Assembly (NCBI GenBank): GCA_016868035.1 | Contig: VGID01000028.1 | Coordinates: 1-50,778 of the forward strand | Direction of reading: 5' to 3' | Length of the DNA stretch: 50,778 bases | DNA from: Betaproteobacteria bacterium | GTDB lineage: Bacteria > Pseudomonadota > Gammaproteobacteria > Burkholderiales > SG8-41 | Shown here: positions 35,289-44,255 of the stretch, piece by piece | Layout: each line of letters opens with the position of its first letter | Position numbering within the stretch: position 1 is the first letter of the stretch | Program-made: the position numbers and the translations under genes | The notes under the pieces: generated by a model | What the model was told of the DNA's origin: nothing | Seen by the model: only the letters and a program-made list of their open reading frames with translations | The model's database searches: none

Positions 35289-36251
35289 ATGCCCGGATTG
35301 CACAACACGTTCGGAATCGCCGCGCGAAACTTTACCTCCCATCCGGAAATGCCCGATGTCAGGGCGCTCGTCGACTACGGCGTAAGAATGGAGGAGCTGG
35401 GATTCGATTCCCTTTGGGTCTGGGACCACATCCTGCTTGGCGTCGAACCGAGCTTCCCTGTTGCCGAATCACTCACGCTGCTCACCGCCATCGCGGCGCG
35501 CACGAAGCGAATCAAGCTCTCGACCGGGATCCTGGTGCTGCCCCTGCGCAATCCGGTGGTGCTCGCCAAGCAGCTCGCGACCATGGACCAGCTCTCCGAA
35601 GGGCGCCTGCTGCTCGCGATGGCCGCCGGCTGGTACAAGCGTGAATTCGACGCGGTGGGCGTTCCGTTCGACCAGCGCGGCAAGATCATGGACGAGAATC
35701 TGGATATCCTGAAGCGCTTCTGGACCGAGGATATGGTCAAGGGCGAGTGGACTCATCACAAAATTCCTGCGGGCGTAATGTATCCGAAGCCCGTGCAGAA
35801 ACCGCGCCCGCCGATCCTGATCGGCGGCTACGTCGATCGCGTGCTCAAGCGGGCGGGAGTGGCTGGCGACGGGTGGCTCACTTATTTTTACCGGGCCGAG
35901 AGTTTCGCCAAGTCGTGGGCGAAGGTCCGTGACTTCGCGAAAGAAGCCGGCAAGGACCCCGATACCCTGATGAACGGCTCGCAGCTGCCCATCATGGTCG
36001 GAAAATCGCGCGCAGCGGTCGAAAGCCAGATGATGGACTGGCTCGGAAAGGAGTGGGACTACGCGTCGTGGAGCGACTCGACCAAGGACAGCGCCATTCT
36101 CGGGACCGTCGATGAGTGCGTCGCGCAACTCGAGGAGCACCTCGCGGCGGGCGTGCAGAAGCTCATCTTCGTGCCCTACAAATACGAGATGCGCCAGATC
36201 GAGATTATCGCCAAAGAGATCATGCCGAGGCTGAAATCATTCAAAGCGTGA
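35289..36251 (+). CDS. LLM-class (luciferase-like) oxidoreductase, probable F420- or flavin-dependent
   Basis: 320 residues of the bacterial luciferase-like TIM-barrel family: VDYGVRMEELGFDSLWVWDHI, SLTLLTAIAARTKRIKLSTGILVLPLRNPVVLAKQLATMDQLSEGRLLLAMAAGWYKREF (the typical central block) and PPILIGGYVDRVLKRAG. Members of this subfamily (TIGR03619-like) are usually annotated as F420-dependent, though FMN-dependent monooxygenases share the fold. GAGGAGGA precedes the ATG at 35289 by 5 nt and fixes the start. It is the last gene of the PLP/CoA-transferase cluster, followed by repeat DNA. Confidence 0.87.
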   Translation: MPGLHNTFGIAARNFTSHPEMPDVRALVDYGVRMEELGFDSLWVWDHILLGVEPSFPVAESLTLLTAIAARTKRIKLSTGILVLPLRNPVVLAKQLATMDQLSEGRLLLAMAAGWYKREFDAVGVPFDQRGKIMDENLDILKRFWTEDMVKGEWTHHKIPAGVMYPKPVQKPRPPILIGGYVDRVLKRAGVAGDGWLTYFYRAESFAKSWAKVRDFAKEAGKDPDTLMNGSQLPIMVGKSRAAVESQMMDWLGKEWDYASWSDSTKDSAILGTVDECVAQLEEHLAAGVQKLIFVPYKYEMRQIEIIAKEIMPRLKSFKA

Positions 36252-36279
36252 CGGGCACCGGCTATGGTCTCGGAGTTTG

Positions 36280-36316
36280 AGGAGGCACCGGGCAAAGGCG
36301 CGGCAGGCGGCCTCCT
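36280..36316 (+). terminator. Possible hairpin terminator after the luciferase-like gene
   Basis: AGGAGGC (36280-36286) and GCCTCCT (36310-36316) pair perfectly over 7 bp, followed by only a short T-run. The loop is long (23 nt), so intrinsic termination is uncertain. It lies 29 bp after the stop of the cluster's last gene. Confidence 0.35.
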
Positions 36317-36366
36317 TTGCGACCCAGCTTCTGGATCCTAAGAACCGGTAACAAAATCAAGAAAAA

Positions 36367-36469
36367 TTAACCGCAGATAAACGCCGATACACGCCGACGA
36401 AAGACAAAAAACCTCCTGGTGTTCATAGGGTTGTTGTTATCTGCGTCCATCTGCGTTCATCGGCGGTTT
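36367..36469. repeat. Opposed decamer-period repeat arms
   Basis: The left arm (36367-36400) has units such as ACGCCGATAC and ACGCCGACGA after AACCGCAGAT. The right arm (36437-36469) has ATCTGCGTCC, ATCTGCGTTC and ATCGGCGGTT. The right arm is approximately the reverse complement of the left, with AACCGC and GCGGTT at the outer edges and about 37 bp between. It lies between convergent genes and could form a long foldback or bidirectional terminator. Confidence 0.8.
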
Positions 36470-36499
36470 CGAGCTTTTGGGGTCTTTTTGGTACGGGCT

Positions 36500-36916
36500 C
36501 TAAGCGGCCGACCAGCCGCCAAGGGCGCTGATGCGAAACACGAGAACGTCGGAAAACGGCGCGTCAGCGTACTGCACGTATTTTTCGCGGAGTTTTTTCT
36601 CGAGAGACCGCCGCTGATCCGGAGCGCAATCCACCCGCACCATGTTCGCGCGTACCCACCAGAGCTTCGTCCAGTCGGCCATGTCCCAATATTCGCAAAG
36701 AAGGGTCGCTCTCGGATCAAGATCGAGATTCTGGATTCGCCGGAGGAGCGGGGACTTTTTCGGCTTGACCGCATCGACCGGCACCACCAGCAGATCGTCG
36801 AGTACAGCAAAACAGACCGGCACGGCGTCGACACCCCGATCGGGATGCAGGGTACACAAGACGGCGTGTTCCGACGAAAGCAGTTGCGCGCGTGCAGCTG
36901 CGCCGCTGAGTATCAC
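36500..36916 (-). CDS. PPOX-fold (pyridoxamine 5'-phosphate oxidase-like) oxidoreductase, probable F420 type
   Basis: 138 residues with the split-barrel flavin/F420-binding fold: ARAQLLSSEHAVLCTLHPDRGVDAVPVCFAVLDDLLVVPVDAVKPKK, then a run of Leu/Arg with DLDPRATLLCEYWDMADWTKLWWVRANMVRV. The KPKKSPLLRRIQNL stretch is characteristic of the small TIGR03668-like PPOX subfamily. It probably binds F420 or FMN and may reduce a deazaflavin-linked substrate. It is convergent with the luciferase-like gene, so two candidate F420 proteins are neighbours. It has no operon partner on its own strand. Confidence 0.82.
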   Translation of the reverse strand: MILSGAAARAQLLSSEHAVLCTLHPDRGVDAVPVCFAVLDDLLVVPVDAVKPKKSPLLRRIQNLDLDPRATLLCEYWDMADWTKLWWVRANMVRVDCAPDQRRSLEKKLREKYVQYADAPFSDVLVFRISALGGWSAA

Positions 36917-37075
36917 GCCTGGCCGTGAAGCGTCATGAGGATGGACCGATGTTGCCCCTGCTCTTTCAGAGGGTCAACTCGAAACCGGATCGAACTCCCC
37001 GAGATGACGTTCAGGACATGTGGCCGGGGCCGGGCCCGTCCCAGAACATCGGCTTTAACGCATTCGTGGTTGACC

Positions 37076-37162
37076 GTAAATCGTGAATCGAAGAACCGAT
37101 GCGCGGCTCGTTTGGGGGCGGCCCCGCGACATATGATTCACGATATACGATACGCGATTCAC
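37076..37162. repeat. Foldback of heptamers GTGAATC / GATTCAC
   Basis: The left arm has GTAAATC (37076) and GTGAATC (37083). The right arm has GATTCAC (37135), GATATAC (37142), GATACGC (37149) and GATTCAC (37156). The arms are reverse complements and enclose 45 bp of GC-rich sequence. The right arm ends 5 bp before the start codon of the hydrolase at 37168, so it occupies that gene's leader. Confidence 0.8.
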
Positions 37163-37167
37163 GAAAG

Positions 37168-38037
37168 ATGAAGCCGAGTCGCTCGGAATTCCACGACATC
37201 CGCCGGCTGTGCTACCACGTGCGCACGTGGGGCGAGCCGGGCGCGCCGAAGCTCTTTCTGTTGCACGGCTGGATGGACGTCTCCGCATCCTTCCAGTTCC
37301 TGGTGGATGCGTTCGCGCGCGAATGGCATGTCATTGCCCCCGACTGGCGCGGATTCGGGCAAACCGCGTGGGCGCGCGAGGGATACTGGTTCCCGGACTA
37401 CTACCCCGATCTGGACACCCTGCTCGATATCTATGAGCCCGATGCCCCGGCGCGTCTGGTCGGGCACAGCATGGGCGGCGTCATCGCGTGCACCTATGCG
37501 GGGATACGTCCCGCGCGCGCGGCGCGGGTGGTCTCGCTCGAGGGATTCGGGCTGGCGCGCACCACACCCGACCAGGCTCCCGCGCGCGTGCGCAAATGGA
37601 TGGACGGGTTGCGCAAGCCGCCCGCCTTCCGCGCCTACGGCTCGTTCGACGAGGTCGCGGCGCGCCTGCGCAAGGACAACCCGAGGCTGTCCGGCGAGCG
37701 AGCCGCCTTCCTCGCGCAACACTGGGCAAAGCGCACCGACGCCGGCGACATCGTACTGCGCAGCGACCCGCTACACAAACTCGCCAATCCCTACCTCTTC
37801 CGCATCGAGGAATTGATTGCGGTCTGGAAACAGGTGACCGCGTCGGTGCTTTGGGTGTACGCGCGGCAATCGCAAGGCACCGGCTACCTCAAGGACACGC
37901 CCGCGCAACTCGCGGAGCGCACCGGCGCGTTCCGCGACTACCGCGAAGCGTGGATCGAGGACTGCGGGCACATGATGCATCACGAGCAGCCGCAACGGCT
38001 CGCCGCCCTCATCGAGGACTTCCTGGACCAGCGCTAA
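37168..38037 (+). CDS. Alpha/beta-fold hydrolase
   Basis: 289 residues. LLHGWMD supplies the oxyanion-hole region, GHSMGG carries nucleophile S101, and EDCGHMMHHEQP near the C-terminus carries the catalytic His; a cap region lies between. Close relatives include esterases, dehalogenase-like and epoxide hydrolase-like enzymes, so substrate is open. The ATG at 37168 (MKPSR) is preferred over 37099 because the intervening in-frame codons are read through the heptamer repeat. Its stop codon lies in the left arm of a foldback shared with the convergent cupin gene. Confidence 0.87.
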   Translation: MKPSRSEFHDIRRLCYHVRTWGEPGAPKLFLLHGWMDVSASFQFLVDAFAREWHVIAPDWRGFGQTAWAREGYWFPDYYPDLDTLLDIYEPDAPARLVGHSMGGVIACTYAGIRPARAARVVSLEGFGLARTTPDQAPARVRKWMDGLRKPPAFRAYGSFDEVAARLRKDNPRLSGERAAFLAQHWAKRTDAGDIVLRSDPLHKLANPYLFRIEELIAVWKQVTASVLWVYARQSQGTGYLKDTPAQLAERTGAFRDYREAWIEDCGHMMHHEQPQRLAALIEDFLDQR

Positions 38038-38142
38038 AAACCATATTGAAAACGCTCGACAGCTGATTTTTGCAGTTTCTTGATTTTCGATCGGCGTCTA
38101 TCGGCGTTCATCTGCGGCTGAAATCTCTGGTTTTTAGAGCGC
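38034..38142. repeat. Inverted repeat between convergent genes, enclosing decamer repeats
   Basis: CTAAAAACCA (38034-38043) and TGGTTTTTAG (38128-38137) are exact complements; flanking GCGC pairs extend the stem with a 2-nt bulge. The left arm contains the hydrolase stop (38035-38037), and the right arm ends 5 bp before the cupin stop. The loop carries decamer-period units (ATCGGCGTCT, ATCGGCGTTC, ATCTGCGGCT at about 38090-38119). T-runs on both strands fit a bidirectional terminator. Confidence 0.7.
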
Positions 38143-38146
38143 CGGA

Positions 38147-38506
38147 CTAGAGCAGTTCGGTGTCCTCGTGCGAGTAGGCCGGCGAGCAGGCGCAGAGGAT
38201 GACGAGCGGCTCAGCGCCAGAATTTTCGATGCAATGCGGCGTGCCCGGCGCGATGCAAACGGTGTCGCCGGCGCCCACTTCGAAGACCTCGCGGCCGGGC
38301 GTCATCACGCCCCGCCCACCGGTGATATGGTAGATCTCCTCGGTCGCAGCGTGCCGGTGCAGCAACGTCTTCCTCCCCGGCGCGACCCGCGCCTCCGCAA
38401 AACTCTGCGCGCGGTTGCCGTGCTTCGCCGGATGCATCAGCTCGCGGATTTCGCAGCCGTCCTTGGTGACGTACGGCTCGATCGCGGAAATGGATGTCCT
38501 CGTCAT
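38147..38506 (-). CDS. Small cupin-domain protein
   Basis: 119 residues forming a single cupin barrel. Motif 1 is HRHAATEEIYHITGGRGVM (metal-ligand His and Glu) and motif 2 is GDTVCIAPGTPHCIEN. Single-domain cupins serve as isomerases, dioxygenases or metal/ligand sensors; this one cannot be assigned further. It is the last gene of the minus-strand operon after the dehydrogenase. The whole 51-bp spacer before it is heptamer repeat, which also forms its purine-rich ribosome binding region (GAGAGGATG on the coding strand). Confidence 0.85.
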   Translation of the reverse strand: MTRTSISAIEPYVTKDGCEIRELMHPAKHGNRAQSFAEARVAPGRKTLLHRHAATEEIYHITGGRGVMTPGREVFEVGAGDTVCIAPGTPHCIENSGAEPLVILCACSPAYSHEDTELL

Positions 38507-38507
38507 C

Positions 38508-38557
38508 CTCTCGTCTCTCGTTTCTCGTCTATCGCCTTCGCCTTTCGCCTTTCGCCT
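38508..38557. repeat. Heptamer array filling an intergenic spacer
   Basis: Units run CTCTCGT (38508, 38515), TTCTCGT (38522), CTATCGC (38529), a 6-bp CTTCGC (38536), then CTTTCGC (38542, 38549) into the dehydrogenase stop. Except for two bases after the cupin start codon, the entire spacer between the two genes is repeat. On the coding strand it is purine-rich (AAGGCG, ACGAGAG) and can act as a ribosome binding region for the cupin gene. Confidence 0.85.
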
Positions 38558-39430
38558 TTAATTGAGTCCTGCGCGCTGCGCGATGTACTCGCCGAGCGCC
38601 GCCCAGTCCTGGTCCCCGAAGCCGCCGGCGATGGCCGCGAGGTGCTGTTGCCGGAGCAGATCCGCCGTAGGCAGCGGAACGTGCGTATCGCCGCTCGCCT
38701 GCCGTGCAAGCTCGACGTCCTTCAGCCCGAGCTTCAGCGCGAACGTCGGTTCGAAGTCTTTCTCGACCATCATCCGGCCATAATTCTTGTAAACGGGCGC
38801 GTTGAACGACGTGCTCGTGATGATCTCGAGGAACGCGCCCGCGTCCACGCCCGACTTGCGCACGAGCGCGAACGCCTCGCCGAGGCTCTCCACGACCGTC
38901 GCCAGCAGGAAGTTGCGCGCGATCTTCACGATGTTGGCCTGCCAGGCCTCCGCGCCGACCGTGAACGACTGCTTGCCGAGCACTTTGAACAGCGGCTCGC
39001 AGCGCGCGAGCGCGCCGGCAGGACCGGCGGCGACGATGTCGAGCTGCCCCTGCGCTGCGGCACGAGGCCGCCCGAACACGGGCGCCGACACGTAGCCGCT
39101 CCCGGCTGCCTTGTGCAGTGCGGAGAGCCGCTTGCCCATGCCGAGGCTCACCGTGGACATGTTGAGATGCACACACGCCGCGGGCATCCTCGCGACGAGA
39201 CCCGGCGCGATCCACGCCGCCTCGACGGCGGCGTCATCGGCAAGCATCGTGACGATGATCTCGGCATCGAGCGCTTCGGCCGGCTCCCCGGCGATCCGCG
39301 CGCCCTTCGCGCGAAACGGCTCCGCCGCCGCGCGGCTCCGGTTGTAGACGGTAAGCACGTGCCCGGCATCGAGCAGCCGCGCGGCCATCTCCCTGCCCAT
39401 CTGCCCCAATCCGATGAATCCGATCTTCAA
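38558..39430 (-). CDS. NAD(P)-dependent beta-hydroxyacid dehydrogenase (3-hydroxyisobutyrate dehydrogenase-like)
   Basis: 290 residues. Rossmann motif GFIGLGQMG at residues 5-12, APVFGRPRAAAQGQL at about 116-130 (substrate-binding loop), and catalytic K169 with N173 in IVKIARN. The family's usual glycine-rich GxxGxG segment ahead of the Lys is replaced by VGAEAWQAN, as in some imine-reductase-like or glyoxylate-reductase-like members, so the substrate may not be a classical hydroxyacid. It lies 29 bp after aspartase in the same operon, which suggests a step on a C4 acid or its derivative. Confidence 0.87.
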   Translation of the reverse strand: MKIGFIGLGQMGREMAARLLDAGHVLTVYNRSRAAAEPFRAKGARIAGEPAEALDAEIIVTMLADDAAVEAAWIAPGLVARMPAACVHLNMSTVSLGMGKRLSALHKAAGSGYVSAPVFGRPRAAAQGQLDIVAAGPAGALARCEPLFKVLGKQSFTVGAEAWQANIVKIARNFLLATVVESLGEAFALVRKSGVDAGAFLEIITSTSFNAPVYKNYGRMMVEKDFEPTFALKLGLKDVELARQASGDTHVPLPTADLLRQQHLAAIAGGFGDQDWAALGEYIAQRAGLN

Positions 39431-39459
39431 TTGGCGCGCCCCCTCGAAAGTTCGCCCCG

Positions 39460-40887
<1,428 letters not shown>

Positions 40888-41000
40888 GGCCCACCTCCGC
40901 GACGGTTCGGTATGAAAGCGAATTGTACCAATGCGGCACGACCGCGCGATGCCCGCGGCCGTGCCTGGGATGTCGCGCGATCAGGCTTCGCCCGCGCCGC

Positions 41001-41981
41001 TCAGCGGTGCGGCCGCTTCTTCGCCCACTCCGTGTAGTGCCTGGCCTTCTCGTGGGTCTCCCGGTAGTACTTCGCGTACTCCTCGCCCACCATGATCCGA
41101 ACCGTGAGCCCCGCCGCCTCGAGTTTCTCCAGGTGCTCCGGGCTTTCCATCGCCTTTTTGAACACGGTCTCGAGATGCTTGACGACCGGCGCGGGTATAC
41201 CCTTCGGCCCCGCGATGCCGCGCGTGGAATTGGACACCACCTTCGGGTAGCCGAGCTCACGCATCGTGGGCACGTCGGGCAGGAACTTCGAGCGCTGGGG
41301 GTCGAGCACCGCGAGCGCCCGGAACTCCTTCGCCCGCACGCGCGGGGTCCAGCCGCCGACGTTGTCGAAGGCGACGTCGATGTTGCCGGCGAGCAGCTCC
41401 CGTTGCTGGTCCGCGCCGCCCGCGAGGTGAACGATGCGGAACGCGGACCCCGGCGCCGACTCTTCCACCATCAGGATCGCAAGGTGATCATCGCTCAGGA
41501 TGCCCGTGGTCGCGGTCCGGATGGTGTTGGGCGACTTCCTCGCGGCCTCGATGAGATCCTTCATGGTCTTGTAGGGGCTGTCGGCCCTCACGTAGACCAC
41601 GCCGGGATCGAGCACCTGGTTGATGATCGGCACGAAGTCCTCGATCTTGAAAATCGCCTTGCGCTCCGGGTCGAGCACCACGGTGTTGGTCGCCGGCAGG
41701 TTGATGAACCCGATCGAGTAGCCGTCCGCCCTCTGGCGTGAGAGCTCGGTCCAGCCGACCTGGCCCCCGGCGCCGCCCCGGTTCACCACCACGATCGGCT
41801 GCTTGAAGTCCTTCTCGGCGATGGAAGCCACGATGCGCGCGCCGATGTCCGTGCTGCCTCCTGCGGCGAATGCGATCATCATCCGCAGCGGCTTGTTCGG
41901 AAAGTCGTGCTTGCCCGCGAACGCGGGCGCCGCCGCGATCAGGGCGAACATGCCGACGATGAGTCTTGACGCTGATTTCAT
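41001..41981 (-). CDS. Tripartite tricarboxylate transporter substrate-binding protein TctC
   Basis: 326 residues with a signal peptide (MKSASRLIVGMFALIAAAPAFA) and motif DFPNKPLRMMIAFAAGGSTDIG. Unlike the four other Bug proteins in the window, it belongs to a complete transporter: tctB and tctA precede it by 36 bp or less on the same strand. It captures a carboxylate in the periplasm. With aspartase downstream, a C4-dicarboxylate or amino-dicarboxylate ligand is likely (inference). Confidence 0.93.
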   Translation of the reverse strand: MKSASRLIVGMFALIAAAPAFAGKHDFPNKPLRMMIAFAAGGSTDIGARIVASIAEKDFKQPIVVVNRGGAGGQVGWTELSRQRADGYSIGFINLPATNTVVLDPERKAIFKIEDFVPIINQVLDPGVVYVRADSPYKTMKDLIEAARKSPNTIRTATTGILSDDHLAILMVEESAPGSAFRIVHLAGGADQQRELLAGNIDVAFDNVGGWTPRVRAKEFRALAVLDPQRSKFLPDVPTMRELGYPKVVSNSTRGIAGPKGIPAPVVKHLETVFKKAMESPEHLEKLEAAGLTVRIMVGEEYAKYYRETHEKARHYTEWAKKRPHR

Positions 41982-42017
41982 GGTCCGATCCCTCCTGTCT
42001 GTGTGGTACGAAATGAA

Positions 42018-43514
42018 TTACACCGACTCCGCCTCGCGAACCCGCGCCGGCACGAGACGCAGCGCCGCCGCGGCGAGCACGACCACAGCGGCGACGAGAA
42101 GCGTAACGCACAGGGGGCGCGTGGCAAAGATCGAAAAATCTCCGCCCGACATTTCGAGCGAGGTTCTCATGGATTTCTCGATGAAGGGGCCGAGGATCAA
42201 GCCCAGGACGAGCGGCGCAAGCGGAAGATCGAGCTTGCGGAAGAAATAGCCGATGACGCCGAACACAATCATCAGCCACACATCGAACACGCTCTGCTGG
42301 AGGCTGTAGGCGCCGAGAACGCAGAACAGAAGCACGCCGGTGCACAGGTACTGGTAAGGAATGTGCAGCAGCCGCGCCCACAAGCCCACGAGCGGCAGGT
42401 TGAGTATGAGCAGGATCACGTTGCCGATGAAAAGGCTCGCGATGACCGTCCACACGAGGTCGGGGCGCTCCTGGAACAGGAACGGCCCGGGGGTGAGCCC
42501 GTTGATGATGAACGCCCCCATCAGCACCGCGATCGTGGGCGAGCTGGGAATCCCCAGCGTGAAGAACGGGATCAGCGCCGCGTTCGCGTAGGCGTTGTTC
42601 GCCGTCTCGGGAGCGGCCACCCCCTCGATCGCGCCCTGCCCGAAGCGCTCCGGCGTCTTCGACAGTCGCTTCTCCGCGATGTAGGCCATGAACGTCGGGA
42701 TGATCGAGCCGATTCCCGGTATGAGGCCCAGCGCGAAGCCGATGCCGGTGCCGCGCCAGATCGCGCGCAGCGAGCTGCGCCATTCCTCGCGGCTCGGCAG
42801 AAGCCCAGTGAGCTTCGTCTTGATCACCTCGCGAGCCGGTGACTCGGCCATGAGCAGGATCTCCGAGATGCCGAAGAGCCCCATCACCACGGGGATGAAA
42901 CCGACGCCGTCGTAGAGCTCGGGCACGCCGAACGTGAAACGCGGCGCACCGCGCACCGGGTCGATCCCGATCATCGCCAGCACGAGGCCGATGATGGTCA
43001 TGAGGAGCGCGGCGAGCAGCGAACGTCCGGCAAGCCCGGTCACCAGGCTCAGGCCGAGCACCATGAGCGCGAAGAATTCCGGCGGGCCGAAGAGCAGGCC
43101 GAGGCGCGCAAGCGGCGGCGCCACGACCACGAGCGCGATCGTCGCGACGATGCCGCCGATGAAGGAACCGATCGCGGCGATCCCGAGCGCGGTGCCGCCG
43201 CGCCCCTGCTTCGCCATCGCGTGGCCATCGATGCACGTGATGACCGAGGCGGCCTCGCCTGGCACGTTGATTAGCACGGAAGTGATCGTGCCGCCGTACA
43301 TCGCGCCGTAGTAGATCGCCGCGAGCATGATGATGGCACCCGTGGGATCGAGCTTGAACGTGAGCGGAATGAGGATCGCGGTGCCGGCGGCGGGTCCAAG
43401 CCCGGGGAGCACGCCGACGAGCGTGCCGAGCGTGCAGCCGACGAACGCATATGCGAGATATTCGAGGCTCAGCGCGTGGCCGAAACCGGTGAGCAGATGC
43501 TGGAACGCTTCCAT
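42018..43514 (-). CDS. Tripartite tricarboxylate transporter permease, large subunit TctA
   Basis: 498 residues with about 12 membrane segments. The diagnostic TctA block GLGPAAGTAILIPLTFKLDPTGAIIMLAAIYYGAMYGGTITSVLINVPGEAAS is near the N-terminus, repeated in weaker form later (GLIPGIGSIIPTFMAY). This is the channel subunit for carboxylate:cation symport. It lies between tctB (25 bp upstream) and tctC (36 bp downstream) in one operon. It might also serve the orphan Bug proteins encoded elsewhere in the window. Confidence 0.95.
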   Translation of the reverse strand: MEAFQHLLTGFGHALSLEYLAYAFVGCTLGTLVGVLPGLGPAAGTAILIPLTFKLDPTGAIIMLAAIYYGAMYGGTITSVLINVPGEAASVITCIDGHAMAKQGRGGTALGIAAIGSFIGGIVATIALVVVAPPLARLGLLFGPPEFFALMVLGLSLVTGLAGRSLLAALLMTIIGLVLAMIGIDPVRGAPRFTFGVPELYDGVGFIPVVMGLFGISEILLMAESPAREVIKTKLTGLLPSREEWRSSLRAIWRGTGIGFALGLIPGIGSIIPTFMAYIAEKRLSKTPERFGQGAIEGVAAPETANNAYANAALIPFFTLGIPSSPTIAVLMGAFIINGLTPGPFLFQERPDLVWTVIASLFIGNVILLILNLPLVGLWARLLHIPYQYLCTGVLLFCVLGAYSLQQSVFDVWLMIVFGVIGYFFRKLDLPLAPLVLGLILGPFIEKSMRTSLEMSGGDFSIFATRPLCVTLLVAAVVVLAAAALRLVPARVREAESV

Positions 43515-43539
43515 TACGCGGGCGGGAGCCGGGCGGCCG

Positions 43540-44007
43540 CTAGAAGCCGAGCGCGCCGCCCGGCAGCGGCACGAGCAGCCAGTTCATGAACACGTGGTAG
43601 ACGCCGAAACTCGCGGCAGCCGCGAAAAGCCAGATCGCGACATGCCCCCGCGCCTCGAGCGCGTAGAGCAGCCCCGCAACCAGCGCGGCCGCGGTCAGCC
43701 GGTAACCTAAAGGCTCGATCAGCAGCGCCGCCAGCACGACGGCCGCGAGCATCGCGACGCAGCGCCGCGCCGCGTCGCCCTTCGGGAACAGGCTTGCGCC
43801 GAGCTCGCCGGGCGCGGTGCCGCGCCAGGCGCTCGCGAGCAACCCGACGCTGAGGAGGCCGCCAATCAGGCTCAACCAGAAGGAGAAGAAGCCAGCGCCG
43901 GGTCCGAGCGCGTCCTTCATCCCGTAGCCGACAGACACCGCCATCACCATCACCGACAAGCCGGCGAGGCCCGCGCCCGCGGTGATGAGACCGTGTCTGA
44001 CGTTCAT
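43540..44007 (-). CDS. Tripartite tricarboxylate transporter small permease subunit TctB
   Basis: 155 residues with four predicted membrane segments (for example HGLITAGAGLAGLSVMVMAVSV, FFSFWLSLIGGLLSVGLLASA, and two C-terminal ones) and the family motif ALGPGAGFF. The ATG at 44007 follows GGGGG; the in-frame extension to 44109 has no membrane character. It is the first gene of the operon tctB-tctA-tctC-aspA-dehydrogenase-cupin and is divergent from the asparaginase gene. Confidence 0.87.
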   Translation of the reverse strand: MNVRHGLITAGAGLAGLSVMVMAVSVGYGMKDALGPGAGFFSFWLSLIGGLLSVGLLASAWRGTAPGELGASLFPKGDAARRCVAMLAAVVLAALLIEPLGYRLTAAALVAGLLYALEARGHVAIWLFAAAASFGVYHVFMNWLLVPLPGGALGF

Positions 44008-44255
44008 GGTCGCGCCCCCACGTGTCCGCACCGCCCCGGTACACATTGTCCCCGGCGGCAGGTGACCGGGTCGCGCTTCAGAAACGACGCGCGGCACGCG
44101 GATATTCACTGGGCCGATCCCGTACTGTCAAGCGGGGTGGGGACGGGCCGTTCGAGCGCGCCTGAAGCGGGATTGGCAAGGAGGCGCGTGCCGCTCGTGG
44201 GGCGCGGCATGGGCCTGTATTGGAGCTCTTCCGGCGAGCGGTTAAGCTTGGCGAT

